Shown: in pieces, positions 36,660 through 46,255 of the stretch | Layout: each line of letters starts with the position of its first letter | Position numbering within the stretch: position 1 is the stretch's first letter | Assembly (NCBI GenBank): GCA_903839875.1 | Contig: CAIMDZ010000018.1 | Span: 1-64,000, forward strand | Length of the DNA stretch: 64,000 nt | Reading direction: 5' to 3' | From: an uncultured Bacteroidota bacterium | GTDB taxonomy: Bacteria; Bacteroidota; Bacteroidia; Chitinophagales; Chitinophagaceae | Position numbers and translations under genes: made by a program | Notes under the pieces: model-generated | The model's input: only the letters and a program-made list of their open reading frames with translations | Told to the model about the DNA's origin: nothing | The model's database searches: none

Positions 36660-38414
36660 ATGAAAAGATTCATAGATTCCTTCGTATTGCTGACGTTTCT
36701 GGCAGTAGCATTAGTTGGCTTTTCCGTTCAGGCAAATGCTCAGTGGACGTGGGGACGCGCAGCATCCGGCGGCACTGTTGATTGCTGGCCAATTGCAACA
36801 GACAATGCCGGGAACATTTTCACTGCAGGTATTGCCGTGTATCATGCATCCAGCCTTGATTTTGGGACAGGAGTCACAATCCCTCCCTATTCCATTGGTG
36901 GCGCTTATCAAACTTTATGGGTTAAATACAACCATGCAGGTATTCCTCAATGGGCTGGCGGAACATCTTTCGGCAGTACCAATATTTTCAACATCTGTAC
37001 AGACCCTTCAGGAAACCTGATCCTGTTCGGTTCATTTACCAGCGCCACAATGACCATTGGTTCTTTTACACTAACCAATGCTTACGGCACTACTTCTGCT
37101 GCTCAGTACTTCCTGGCAAAGCTTGATCCTTCGGGCACGGTTCTGTGGGCTATAAATGATGGCAATATAAACCCTTCTTACTTCACAATACAAACTGCAT
37201 TTATACTTAGCGCGGGTGGCGTTGCCACAGATGCCGCAGGGAATATCTATATCACATCTTCATTTAATAAACGTACCATGACGATTGGCACAACAACGCT
37301 TACTAATGCAGATACTTCGGGAAGCACTTATGATATTTTTGTAGCCAAGTATACGCCTGCCGGTGTTCCGGTATGGGCTTCGTCAATAGGGGGATTACGA
37401 AATGACTACGGATTCGGAATTACGGTCGCCTCTACAGGCTATGTGTATATTACCGGTACTTTTTATTCACCCACATTCAGTGTTGGTTCCGGTACACTTG
37501 CCAACCCATCTGTGGCTCCCACAATCCCATACGTATACCCCTATGCATACATTGCCAAATTTTCATCTGCCGGTGTGCCGGTATGGGCACAAGGTGAAGG
37601 TGGTACACGCGGCGCATTTGGCGTTGGTATTGCACACGATATTTATGGCAATGTATACATGACCGGAGGCTTTGCCGACAGCACTATTACGTTTGGTTCA
37701 GTAACTGTAGGCCGCACCCTTGGTACTGCCGGAAATGATGCACTGTACCTTGTTCAATATTCATCTGCTGATGTTGTTACCTGGTATAAATCCATTAGTT
37801 CTTCAAATCGGTGTTATGGCTACAGCGTTGCTTTGACAGGCTGCGGCCAGGTTTGGGTAAGCGGCAATTACCTGGCAGATGCTGATGTAGATGGACATAC
37901 GCTGGCTCTGGTGGCGGGAGCCGACCCGGTGTTCGTTGCCGGGTATGATCTTTCTACCGGAGTTGTTGGTTATAGCGGCCTTGGTTCAGGAGGCGATGAC
38001 CAGAATGGTATCGCATGCGATGACTCCGGGAACGTATATCTTGCAAGCGATTTTTTCGGAGATTCATTATTTGTCGGCCATGATACAGTCTGGGCTACCG
38101 GCGGTGGATCGGAACATCTTTATATAGCGAAGTATGCCAATGCTTCATGCACTCCTACAAAAACACCTGCATTACCTTACAAAAAATATATCAATATCTA
38201 TCCCAACCCAGCGTCTAACACTATTTCTGTCGTTACCTCAGAGACAGTTGGAAAAATAGAAATAATGGACGTTTATGGCAAAAGAGTCATTGTTAAAAGC
38301 GTAAACCAACCGGAAATGACAGTTGACATCCACACCCTCCCCCGCGGTATATACTTTGCGGTATGGCTGGATGGATCCGGCGGACGAACAACGCAAAAAT
38401 TAGTGGTAGAATAA
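36660..38414 (+). CDS. Secreted propeller-like repeat protein, T9SS type A sorting domain
   Basis: 584 aa. Signal peptide ends near Q-A-N-A-Q (about 29). The body consists of repeats of about 60-70 residues with D-x-x-G-N-I-Y-I-T-G/S-S-F and F-V-A-K-Y-x-x-A-G-V-P-x-W-A (SBBP-like beta-propeller repeats). The last 75 residues (I-Y-P-N-P-A-S-N-T-I-S ... R-G-I-Y-F-A-V) are a type A T9SS signal. Its body is clearly homologous to residues 1-490 of the next gene, which instead ends with a type B signal. Confidence 0.88.
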   Translation: MKRFIDSFVLLTFLAVALVGFSVQANAQWTWGRAASGGTVDCWPIATDNAGNIFTAGIAVYHASSLDFGTGVTIPPYSIGGAYQTLWVKYNHAGIPQWAGGTSFGSTNIFNICTDPSGNLILFGSFTSATMTIGSFTLTNAYGTTSAAQYFLAKLDPSGTVLWAINDGNINPSYFTIQTAFILSAGGVATDAAGNIYITSSFNKRTMTIGTTTLTNADTSGSTYDIFVAKYTPAGVPVWASSIGGLRNDYGFGITVASTGYVYITGTFYSPTFSVGSGTLANPSVAPTIPYVYPYAYIAKFSSAGVPVWAQGEGGTRGAFGVGIAHDIYGNVYMTGGFADSTITFGSVTVGRTLGTAGNDALYLVQYSSADVVTWYKSISSSNRCYGYSVALTGCGQVWVSGNYLADADVDGHTLALVAGADPVFVAGYDLSTGVVGYSGLGSGGDDQNGIACDDSGNVYLASDFFGDSLFVGHDTVWATGGGSEHLYIAKYANASCTPTKTPALPYKKYINIYPNPASNTISVVTSETVGKIEIMDVYGKRVIVKSVNQPEMTVDIHTLPRGIYFAVWLDGSGGRTTQKLVVE

Positions 38415-38667
38415 TTACAGACCCCTTTCGGAATTTATTTTGCAATTTTGAAAAATAGCAGCGACGCCAAAACTATTCAGAAAATTGTGTTTGAATAGGT
38501 CTGGATTTTTTCATTAACCCCCGGATAATAAAAAGGGGCACTTGATTTTTTTTATTTGCATTCGTACTTTTTTCTTGGAAATATGCAACTTTTTTTATAC
38601 CTTTCGAAGCAATCGGGTTTTTTTTTGCTATAAACATATTTTACACTCATCCTCTAATAATGCCTTT

Positions 38668-41600
38668 ATGAAGAAATCTATAAATTCCATCATGCTGCTA
38701 TTTATTCTGTCAGCTTCTTTTATTTGTCTCTCTTCTCAGCTGCATGCCCAGGGTTGGTCGTGGGGCCGTGGTGGTTCGGGCGGAACCATTGATTCCTGGC
38801 CCATAGCGTGCGACCCTTCCGGAAATATTTATGCCGGTGGTCTCGCTACCAACCGCACCACACCCATTGATTTCGGCTACGGAGTCGCGCTGCCGCCCTA
38901 TCCATCAACCGCCTACTACCAGACCATGTGGATCAAATACAACAGCGCCGGTGTTCCTTTATGGGCGGGTTGCACCTCATCGGGTACAACATTCTTATAC
39001 AACATTTGCTCCGATCCCGGTGGCAATCTCATCCTGTTTGGCTCTTTTACCAGCGCTACAATGACGCTCGGATCTTTTACACTTACCAATTCTTATGGGG
39101 GTTCTGCAGCACAATACTTCCTGGTAAAGATAGACCCTACAGGCACTATCCTGTGGGCTATTGCCGATGGCAATATCAATCCATCTTATTATTCCATTTT
39201 AACCGCACTCATCTGCAGCGCCGGAGGTGTTACTACTGATGAAGCCGGAAACATCTATATCACATCTTCTTTCATTAAACCTACCATGACCATTGGTTCT
39301 ACAACACTCACCAATACCGACGCTTCCGGATCCAGTTATGATATTTTTGTTGCCAAGTATAGTCCGGCAGGCGTCCCCTTATGGGCAACCTCCGTTGGTG
39401 GTCCGAGAAATGATTATGGATTTGGTATTACGGTCGCTTCTACCGGGTTTGTTTATGTCACAGGTGTTTACTACTCCGCTTCATTCAATATTGGTTCAGG
39501 CACGCTTACTAATCCTGGGACAAACCCATATGCCTATATCGGAAAATTCACCTCTGCAGGTACTCCCAACTGGGGTCAGGGCGAGGGTGGTACTCTTGGC
39601 GCTTTCGGTGTAGGCCTTGCCCACGATAATTACGGGAATGTGTACATGACAGGTGGCTTTGCAGATGCAACCATTTCTTTTGGCGCAACCACAGTCACCA
39701 GAACATTAGGTACCGCAGGCGTTGATGCCCTTTACCTCGTACAATATTCACCAACCAATGTAGTAACCTGGAGTAAATCTATCAGTTCTTCCGTTAACTG
39801 CTGGGGGTTCTGTATTGCCATGGCTTCCTGCGGACAGGTATGGGTAAGCGGTAATTACAGGGCTAATGCGGATATTGACGGGCATATCCTCGCGGTTCCT
39901 CCGGGTACCCCGCCAGACCCCGTATTTATTGCAGGCTACAACCTTACCGGCGGGGTGGTAGGTTATGGCGGGCTTGCATCCGGCGGCGATGACCAGAATG
40001 GCATTGCCTGCGATGGCTCAGGAAATGTGTTTATCAACAGTGATTTCCAGGGCACTTCCCTTGTTGTCGGCTCAGATACTGTTCGGACTACCGGTGGCGG
40101 ATCAGAATATTTTTATATAGCCAAGTACGCCAACTCTATCATAGCCCCTGACACTGTTCATTTCAGGCATGATACTTCTGCCTGCGGCATTGACAGCATA
40201 TTACTCAAAGGCCGGGCCGGATATACCAATTATTATTGGGATAACACTTCCACCGATTCTACCCGCTGGGTATATACAACAGGCACCTACTTTGTATTCA
40301 ATATCCGGTGTGGCGATACTGTAATAGTGGATACTTTCCATGTCAGCTTTTTACCATCAGATACTACCAAATACCGTCACGACACCAGCGTATGTGTTGC
40401 TATTGGCTCTGCTACACTTTCTGCCCCTGCCGGCTATACGACCTACAGATGGAATACAGGAAGTCCCGCTTCTTCCATTGTAGTATCCGCAACAGGAACT
40501 TATTGGGTCAATTCAATTACAGGCTGCATATTGAAAGTTGACACCTTCCATTTTACCATTGTACCTGACGACACAACCTTTTATGCCCACGATACCTCCC
40601 TTTGTGCTTCGGCCGGGTCTCTTTCACTTATAGCACATGCCGGGTCTCTGTCGTGGTTATGGTCTACCGGCAGCACTGCACCTTCTATTCTCGTCAGCGC
40701 CTCCGGTGGGTACACGGTATTTGGCTCCAATGTATGTCATATCATCAAGGACACTTTCCATGTAACCTTCAAGCCGGTGCCGGTGGTTAACCTTGGCCTT
40801 GATACTGCATTCTGTATCGGCAATACTATTACGCTGTCATCAACCCAGCCTCCCGGATTCACTTATTTGTGGAGTACCGGCAGCACCGGTTCTTCTATCA
40901 GTGTTTCCACTTCAGGCACCTACTCATTAACCGTAACCGGAACAAACGGCTGCACTACCACCGATGCAAAAGTGGTAACAGTATCTCCCATACCCATTGT
41001 AGATCTCGGGCCTGATACAGCCATTTGTAACGGGGTTACTCCGCTGTTACAATCCATTTACACCTATCCCGCCGGAAGTACTTATCTCTGGAACACCGGA
41101 GGAACAACCGCTTCAATTATTGCACCTGCGGTAGGTACTTACTGGCTTCAGGTCACTGTTGTTGGTTGCTCTGCCACTGATACAATTAAGGTAACAAACC
41201 TCTACGACACGCTGAACTTCCCGATGAAGGATACTGCTATTTGCCGCGGTGGAACTGTTGCCGTTCGTGCAGCAGGAACTCCAGGCATGACCTACCAATG
41301 GATGCCAACAGCAGGCATTGCCATTTCCACCATGCTCAACCCTGCCATTACACCCGATACTTCGGCTATGTACTACATCAGAGCATCTATTTCCACTTGC
41401 TCCGATATTGTGGATTCATTCTATATTGATGTGCAGCCTGTTCCCCAGGTTTTTGCAGGTGGCAACAGATCCGTATGCCAGTGGGATACCTTACACCTGC
41501 ATACTTCAGTTATTCCTGCCTGGTACCAGCATTACTCTTATAGCTGGTCTCCGGCCACTTACCTGGATGATCCTACACAGCCTGACGTTGTGTTCACCGG

Positions 41601-42423
41601 CCAGACTAACACAAAGTACATTGTTACAGTTACCACCCCGGCAGGTTGCACAGGTATTGATTCTGCATCAATAATTGTTCATCCCGGAAACTTTGCCACC
41701 CTCGGCACTACCTACAACCTGTGCCCGCACGATTCGGCACAATTAAAACCCACAGGTGGTGTTTCCTATCAGTGGCATCCCGGCCTGTATCTCACCGATT
41801 CACTGACCTCAGCGCCATGGGTACATGCCATTACATCGCAGGGTTATACCGTTATTGCCACCGATGCTTTCGGTTGCCACGATACGGTATTTACCAATGT
41901 TGTTATCCGTCCTTCTGCAGTCATCTTCATCGAAGACTCTGCAAGGATCTACCCCGGAGAATCTTACCAGATCAACCCGCAGACCAATTGCACCTATTTT
42001 ACCTGGTTCCCGCCCGCCGGACTGAGCTACTACCATATCTCAAATCCGCTGGCATCTCCTGAGGTCAGCACCAAATACATTGTGCATGGCACAACTGAAT
42101 TTGGTTGCCAGGCTGTAGATTCAATCAATATTTATGTAGACAATACTACGCTACTGAATATTCCGAATGCATTTACTCCGGGCTCAGGGATAAACAACAA
42201 ACTCTACATCCTGCGCAGAGGCGAAGCTGTACTGCATTATTTCCGCATCTTCGACCGCTGGGGCAATAAGGTTTTTGAAACTACCAATATTGATGAAGGA
42301 TGGGATGGCACATTCCATGGCGCTCCTCAACCATACGATGTATACGTTTACCAGGTAGAAGCCGTATCAAATAGCACAGGACAGATCTTCAAAAAAACAG
42401 GCAATGTTACCCTGATAAGGTAA
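38668..42423 (+). CDS. Large secreted protein: propeller-like repeats, Ig/PKD-like repeats, T9SS type B (gliding-motility-associated) C-terminus
   Basis: 1251 aa from the ATG at 38668, which gives a signal peptide ending L-H-A-Q; the frame upstream to 38542 is rejected. Residues to about 490 parallel the preceding gene. After the shared Y-I-A-K-Y-A-N it switches to repeats of about 80-90 residues (L-S-A-P-A-G-Y-T-T-Y-R-W-N-T-G, Y-L-W-S-T-G-S-T) of Ig/PKD type. The C-terminus N-I-P-N-A-F-T-P-G ... F-R-I-F-D-R-W-G-N-K-V-F ... G-W-D-G-T-F is the CHU_C/type B domain. Likely a surface adhesin exported by T9SS. Confidence 0.9.
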   Translation: MKKSINSIMLLFILSASFICLSSQLHAQGWSWGRGGSGGTIDSWPIACDPSGNIYAGGLATNRTTPIDFGYGVALPPYPSTAYYQTMWIKYNSAGVPLWAGCTSSGTTFLYNICSDPGGNLILFGSFTSATMTLGSFTLTNSYGGSAAQYFLVKIDPTGTILWAIADGNINPSYYSILTALICSAGGVTTDEAGNIYITSSFIKPTMTIGSTTLTNTDASGSSYDIFVAKYSPAGVPLWATSVGGPRNDYGFGITVASTGFVYVTGVYYSASFNIGSGTLTNPGTNPYAYIGKFTSAGTPNWGQGEGGTLGAFGVGLAHDNYGNVYMTGGFADATISFGATTVTRTLGTAGVDALYLVQYSPTNVVTWSKSISSSVNCWGFCIAMASCGQVWVSGNYRANADIDGHILAVPPGTPPDPVFIAGYNLTGGVVGYGGLASGGDDQNGIACDGSGNVFINSDFQGTSLVVGSDTVRTTGGGSEYFYIAKYANSIIAPDTVHFRHDTSACGIDSILLKGRAGYTNYYWDNTSTDSTRWVYTTGTYFVFNIRCGDTVIVDTFHVSFLPSDTTKYRHDTSVCVAIGSATLSAPAGYTTYRWNTGSPASSIVVSATGTYWVNSITGCILKVDTFHFTIVPDDTTFYAHDTSLCASAGSLSLIAHAGSLSWLWSTGSTAPSILVSASGGYTVFGSNVCHIIKDTFHVTFKPVPVVNLGLDTAFCIGNTITLSSTQPPGFTYLWSTGSTGSSISVSTSGTYSLTVTGTNGCTTTDAKVVTVSPIPIVDLGPDTAICNGVTPLLQSIYTYPAGSTYLWNTGGTTASIIAPAVGTYWLQVTVVGCSATDTIKVTNLYDTLNFPMKDTAICRGGTVAVRAAGTPGMTYQWMPTAGIAISTMLNPAITPDTSAMYYIRASISTCSDIVDSFYIDVQPVPQVFAGGNRSVCQWDTLHLHTSVIPAWYQHYSYSWSPATYLDDPTQPDVVFTGQTNTKYIVTVTTPAGCTGIDSASIIVHPGNFATLGTTYNLCPHDSAQLKPTGGVSYQWHPGLYLTDSLTSAPWVHAITSQGYTVIATDAFGCHDTVFTNVVIRPSAVIFIEDSARIYPGESYQINPQTNCTYFTWFPPAGLSYYHISNPLASPEVSTKYIVHGTTEFGCQAVDSINIYVDNTTLLNIPNAFTPGSGINNKLYILRRGEAVLHYFRIFDRWGNKVFETTNIDEGWDGTFHGAPQPYDVYVYQVEAVSNSTGQIFKKTGNVTLIR

Positions 42424-42513
42424 CATCAATATTCATGACTAACATTTCCACCGCCGTGTTTCTGCTTTATCAGCAAGACACGTCGGTGTTTTTAATATAA
42501 TTCCGTCCCAACA

Positions 42514-42664
42514 GGGCAATGTCATTGACTTAAGCTTTCTCCGCACATCCGATACCACGGGCAACCCTTTCAGGATTCGTCCTTGTTGTTCATTTACCGC
42601 GGGTTTCACCCACGGCTATTCACGGGAAAGCCCTCCGGGCTTGCTTAAGTCAATGACATTGCCC
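42514..42664. repeat. Interspersed inverted-repeat element, copy 1
   Basis: Perfect 22-bp terminal inverted repeats (42514-42535 and 42643-42664; core CAATGTCATTGACTTAAG) with nested hairpins inside: CGGGTTTCACCCACGG-type and AAGCCC-TCC-GGGCTT. Copy 2 at 46035-46172 shares the arms and interior blocks (CAACCCTTTC, GGCTATTCAC). Confidence 0.8.
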
Positions 42665-42729
42665 CGATGGGGCACAACGGTATTTTTACATCTGAAACTA
42701 CTAACAGGCAGCCTCGCTGAGGCATCCCA

Positions 42730-42747
42730 TCCCGATAGCTATCGGGA
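42730..42747. repeat. 18-bp palindrome TCCCGATAGCTATCGGGA, copy 2
   Basis: Identical to 26109-26126. Confidence 0.8.
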
Positions 42748-42867
42748 TCCTATAAAGACATGTGTGTACAGGGTAGCTACCGGCAGGCATGTACGGAAGT
42801 GGCAGGATGGATAAAAAAGCAGACGCGATGGAGATGGAAATTCAGCTTTGGTTCCCTGACCTGACCT

Positions 42868-42881
42868 GCCTGCCGGCAGGC
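42868..42881. repeat. Palindrome GCCTGCCGGCAGGC
   Basis: Perfect 14-bp palindrome; related CTGCCGACAGGCAG-type sequence occurs at about 45540-45562, and half-sites (CCGGCAGGCA) at about 42780. Confidence 0.6.
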
Positions 42882-42949
42882 AAGTGTTGGCAGGTCTCCG
42901 CTATACACATTCCTCTGCATGTCGCCTGGTCAGATAATAAGCACGCCCC

Positions 42950-43819
42950 TCAATGCACCACCGCCAGCTTCCCCAGCTTATGCACTCCGTTTTCATCATT
43001 GATGCTTACAAAATACATACCCCGCGCCAGGTACGTAACATCCACCGTTTCGTGTTGGTTGCTGGTCGGCATTTGCATAGCCATCTGCCCCAGCATATTG
43101 TAAACGGAGATGGTATAAGCATGCGGATAGTTGGCGAAAATATTAAACTCATAGCCCGCCGGGTCGGGCCACAACCTGAAAGTTGAAACGGACTCGTGCA
43201 TATGATCAAAACTTGCACAGCTTTTCACATTGTCGAATGACCCTACCGCCGGACTAAACGGCGGCGCAGATCCGCCTGTGGAAAAACAATATACCGAGCT
43301 GCCACCGTCACCCACCACGAACGAACTCGTCAGCAATCCCAAAGGCCCCTTTCCATTTCCTACCCCTTCTATAAAATAGCTGCCCGGCATTTGACTCGCT
43401 CCGTAAAACTCCGTAAAATGCCACACATGCTGCCAGGTGCTGTTAATGAGGATCGAGTCTACATTATTTACCACATAGGTCAGGGCCCACGATCCGTATT
43501 CCAATCTGAGCGTATCGCCGGCCACTGCATTATAGTCCATTGCCACACGCTCACTGTCAAGCGCCGGATTAGTATAGTATAACTTTTTAGTCACCGCATC
43601 CTCGCGCACCCATCCGAATGTAAAATGCCGGTACGTTTTACCGTTCATCACTGTATCACTAATGTATTTATCGGTATGCGGATAATACGAGTCGCCGCCG
43701 CTACCGTACCCATAATACATTACCTCCCATTCATTCGTCGGGTCAGTAAATAATACCTTCTGCGCAAAGGATTGAAAACAAATTGCAGCGGCACACACCA
43801 GGGAAAAAAGCTTTTTCAT
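42950..43819 (-). CDS. Secreted protein with T9SS type A sorting domain
   Basis: 289 aa from the ATG at 43819, which starts a signal peptide (M-K-K-L-F-S-L-V-C-A-A-A-I-C-F-Q-S-F-A-Q). The frame upstream to 43891 lacks this feature. The middle part (about 20-215) has no recognised family. The C-terminus (F-R-L-W-P-D-P-A-G-Y-E-F-N-I ... V-Y-N-M-L-G-Q ... A-R-G-M-Y-F-V-S-I) is a type A T9SS domain, with P-D-P where P-N-P is usual. It resembles the C-terminus of the neighbour at 43888. Confidence 0.82.
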   Translation of the reverse strand: MKKLFSLVCAAAICFQSFAQKVLFTDPTNEWEVMYYGYGSGGDSYYPHTDKYISDTVMNGKTYRHFTFGWVREDAVTKKLYYTNPALDSERVAMDYNAVAGDTLRLEYGSWALTYVVNNVDSILINSTWQHVWHFTEFYGASQMPGSYFIEGVGNGKGPLGLLTSSFVVGDGGSSVYCFSTGGSAPPFSPAVGSFDNVKSCASFDHMHESVSTFRLWPDPAGYEFNIFANYPHAYTISVYNMLGQMAMQMPTSNQHETVDVTYLARGMYFVSINDENGVHKLGKLAVVH

Positions 43820-43887
43820 AACTATAGAATTATAAAGTTCATATAAATTTACGCAATTTAACCAAATTGACAAAAAACAATTACGGT

Positions 43888-45390
43888 TCACCGTTCCACC
43901 ACCACCCGCTCATTAACCCTGTTCCCGTCTTCATCGGTAATGCTTACATTATATACTCCGGCAGGCAGGTGACTTACGTTTATTGTTTCTTCTGGTTTAG
44001 CGTTATGTTTTGTTGTTACAATTTGCCCCATCATGTTTATAAGAGTTATTGTGTAGGGTTGGCTGGTGGTCATTTTTATGTTTAGTTCGTTGGTGGCGGG
44101 GTTGGGGAAGATTTGAAACTCGATTCTTTGGTGGTTTAGATTTTTTACGTAGGCGGAGGTATCAACAGGAGGATAAAGTGCCACATACGTACCGCAACTA
44201 TCACCATTTTTAAATGCGAAAATCAAATTTTCATACCGTATTGAAAGTGCCATACCTTCACAGCCATAGGTCCCATCAATATCAGTAACCCTACTAACCA
44301 AACCAAATCCATCCTTATAAGCTTCAAAAGATATACAGTATGGAGGATAATTATTGCCACAAAGAGGAGCACCTGTGTGTTGGTATTCAGATGAATTATT
44401 GCACCAGCTTGTATCATTAGGAAAAAAGTAATAAAAATTAATGTCAGGGCATGACTCAGGCATATCATTGACATACAAAACTACAGTAGTAGCATAAAGG
44501 GTATCCACCAGATCGTAGGTAAAGTATCCACTTGTTGATGATTCATGCCCCTTGTGGTGAATAGCATATTTAATATGAGTGGCGTCAGTAACTATTTTTG
44601 CAATTACACTGTCTATGAAAAGTGACTGATAGGTATCGTGCCCATCACAAGGTGTCATCCAGGAATTTACAGTAGTGGTTTGCCTTTCAAAAACATCGCC
44701 AGGATTGAAATTATAGATTTCAAGGGCATTTGGATTATGGTATCGTACCAAATGGAAAATCTGATCCGAAGGGGTGCTTCCTACTCCTTCATAAAAGTAG
44801 TCGGTAAGAGGGGGAAAATGGTAAGGGAAAGTATACAGGTCAAATACCTGCACAAAACCAAAACGCTTACCTAATTTAATTTGAAATGAATTCAAAGGAT
44901 CACTGGCATCTAATAAGCCCGATGCATACGCATTGATCTGGATCGTTTTCACTGAATCAAGAGAATCCAATACAGTCATGGTGTCAATTGAAAGTACAGT
45001 TGCCTTGTAGGAATGAATACTTGCATCATTATAAAATGTCCAACTGTCACCGACATTTGCTCTGGTTTTAATTTTCACTGTATCAAACGCCATAGTGTGA
45101 AACAAAAAAGTCCCGTCATTCAACATAGTAACAGAATCACCGAGCCAGTTTCCCCCATCAATTACGGGATAATTTGTGCCAGAAATTCCCATATATGGTC
45201 CTCTCAGTGTACAAAACGAATAATAGTATGTACTGTCAGGAAAAGCGATACCATAATTAAAACTACATCGCAAATAGTGGTTATTATTCGTAAAATAATG
45301 CGCCATGGTGTCTGGAAAGCACTGCCAGTTCTGTGCATTACTATTTGTAATCTGAAGAAGAATAAGAGAAAACAGCAGCCATTTTTTCAC
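43888..45390 (-). CDS. Secreted protein with T9SS type A sorting domain
   Basis: 500 aa. Signal peptide M-K-K-W-L-L-F-S-L-I-L-L-Q-I-T-N-S-N-A-Q. The middle is rich in Tyr, Asp and Ser with several Cys and no recognised catalytic motif. The C-terminus I-F-P-N-P-A-T-N-E-L-N-I ... L-I-N-M-M-G-Q-I-V ... G-V-Y-N-V-S-I is a type A T9SS signal. The gene precedes 42950 on the same strand (68-nt gap) and the two proteins share this domain, so tandem duplication of the export tag is likely. Confidence 0.82.
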   Translation of the reverse strand: MKKWLLFSLILLQITNSNAQNWQCFPDTMAHYFTNNNHYLRCSFNYGIAFPDSTYYYSFCTLRGPYMGISGTNYPVIDGGNWLGDSVTMLNDGTFLFHTMAFDTVKIKTRANVGDSWTFYNDASIHSYKATVLSIDTMTVLDSLDSVKTIQINAYASGLLDASDPLNSFQIKLGKRFGFVQVFDLYTFPYHFPPLTDYFYEGVGSTPSDQIFHLVRYHNPNALEIYNFNPGDVFERQTTTVNSWMTPCDGHDTYQSLFIDSVIAKIVTDATHIKYAIHHKGHESSTSGYFTYDLVDTLYATTVVLYVNDMPESCPDINFYYFFPNDTSWCNNSSEYQHTGAPLCGNNYPPYCISFEAYKDGFGLVSRVTDIDGTYGCEGMALSIRYENLIFAFKNGDSCGTYVALYPPVDTSAYVKNLNHQRIEFQIFPNPATNELNIKMTTSQPYTITLINMMGQIVTTKHNAKPEETINVSHLPAGVYNVSITDEDGNRVNERVVVER

Positions 45391-45660
45391 AAGGCATAAT
45401 TTAAGGTGGGGAAATTGCTATTATAAAATTATAACAAATAATTTAAATTATTCTCAGTCACATCTAATAAAGTATATTTCAGACAATCTTACTTTGCGTT
45501 TTCCGCCGTTGTCGGTGTTCTTCACCACCAACCCTGTCTGCCGACAGACTGCCGACAGGCAGGTTCGTGCAGGACACTCCCAAACAAATCAAGCCAGAAA
45601 AACCCATTAACACACACACAACAAAAATAAATTTATCGCAAAATCACAAAAATATAATAT

Positions 45661-45680
45661 TTGGCACGGAATTTTCTTTA
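45661..45680 (+). promoter_or_regulatory. Sigma-54-type promoter
   Basis: TTGGCACGGAATTTTCTTTA fits the -24/-12 consensus TGGCACG-N4-TTGCW with one change in the -12 element (TTTCT for TTGCT). The predicted start at about 45688 leaves a leader of about 57 nt with a GGCGC/GCGCC hairpin before the ATG at 45745. A sigma-54 activator is encoded at 49401-50636. Confidence 0.6.
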
Positions 45681-45744
45681 CGACATATAAGTGGGCGCTG
45701 AAATGGCGCCTGAAGATTAACCCTAAAAAAAAGTGAGGTATGTT

Positions 45745-45885
45745 ATGTGTGCTGTTATGCTGTTATTCGCCTTTACAATGTCGCTGGTTATCAACTATGC
45801 CGAAAAGCTGGTAAGCAACCACAAAGAGCAGATGCCCGTAAAAAGGGAAACCGATGAAGTATTAGTTACGGAAAAAACGGAATGA
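45745..45885 (+). CDS. 46-aa putative small membrane protein
   Basis: Starts M-C-A-V-M-L-L-F-A-F-T-M-S-L-V-I-N-Y, a single hydrophobic segment, followed by a charged tail (K-E-Q-M-P-V-K-R-E-T-D-E-V ... E-K-T-E). A GAGG ribosome-binding-like sequence lies 6 nt before the ATG, unusual for this organism, where AT-rich leaders dominate. It is the only ORF behind the sigma-54-like promoter. No family recognised; existence is an inference from context. Confidence 0.45.
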   Translation: MCAVMLLFAFTMSLVINYAEKLVSNHKEQMPVKRETDEVLVTEKTE

Positions 45886-46034
45886 GCCTGGGAAAAATAC
45901 CAATTGAAGGAACAAGTGAAACTTGTCAACCCAATGTCACTAACTTAAGAGATTTAGCCAGCGTTAGAATGTGCGATACCTATTGCATCGAACTCATTTT
46001 TAATTCATTTTAGTATAAACACGTGCCCCCTGTC

Positions 46035-46172
46035 GGGGCAATGTCATTGACTTAAGTATTTTGGTATTTACCATACCACATTCAACCCTTTCTGGGTTGG
46101 CCCGTGTTATTGTTTCACCGGCGGCTATTCACATTGAAGCCCTTCAGGCTTCCTTAAGTCAAGGACATTGCC
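46035..46172. repeat. Interspersed inverted-repeat element, copy 2
   Basis: Arms at about 46037-46056 and 46153-46172 (20 bp, one mismatch), interior similar in block order to copy 1 at 42514-42664. Flanked on both sides by TGTCGGGG. Confidence 0.75.
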
Positions 46173-46205
46173 TGTCGGGGTCATTTTTTCTGAAGTAATG
46201 ATATT

Positions 46206-46248
46206 ACTTGTCAACCTATCAACTTGTCAACGTATCAACTGATAAACC
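46206..46248 (-). repeat. GTTGATAR 8-bp repeat array 3 (3' of secG)
   Basis: On the - strand, directly after the secG TAA (46258-46256): GTTGATAC, GTTGACAA, GTTGATAG, GTTGACAA. Same unit and sense orientation as the other arrays. Confidence 0.75.
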
Positions 46249-46255
46249 AAAAAGA

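Larger units (their letters stand above)
42424..42949. other. Repeat-rich intergenic region (526 bp)
   Basis: No gene is supported. It contains an inverted-repeat element (42514-42664), an 18-bp palindrome (42730-42747) and a 14-bp palindrome (42868-42881). The + strand ORF at 42789-43103 is a by-product of the repeats and the antisense of the next gene. Confidence 0.7.
45391..46255. other. Gene-poor region (865 bp)
   Basis: Holds GC-rich palindromes (45538-45562), a sigma-54-like promoter with a 46-aa ORF (45661-45885), a degenerate arm of the inverted-repeat element (45932-45949, CAATGTCACTAACTTAAG), element copy 2 (46035-46172) and 8-bp repeat array 3 (46206-46248). Nothing else is recognised. 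Confidence 0.7.
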
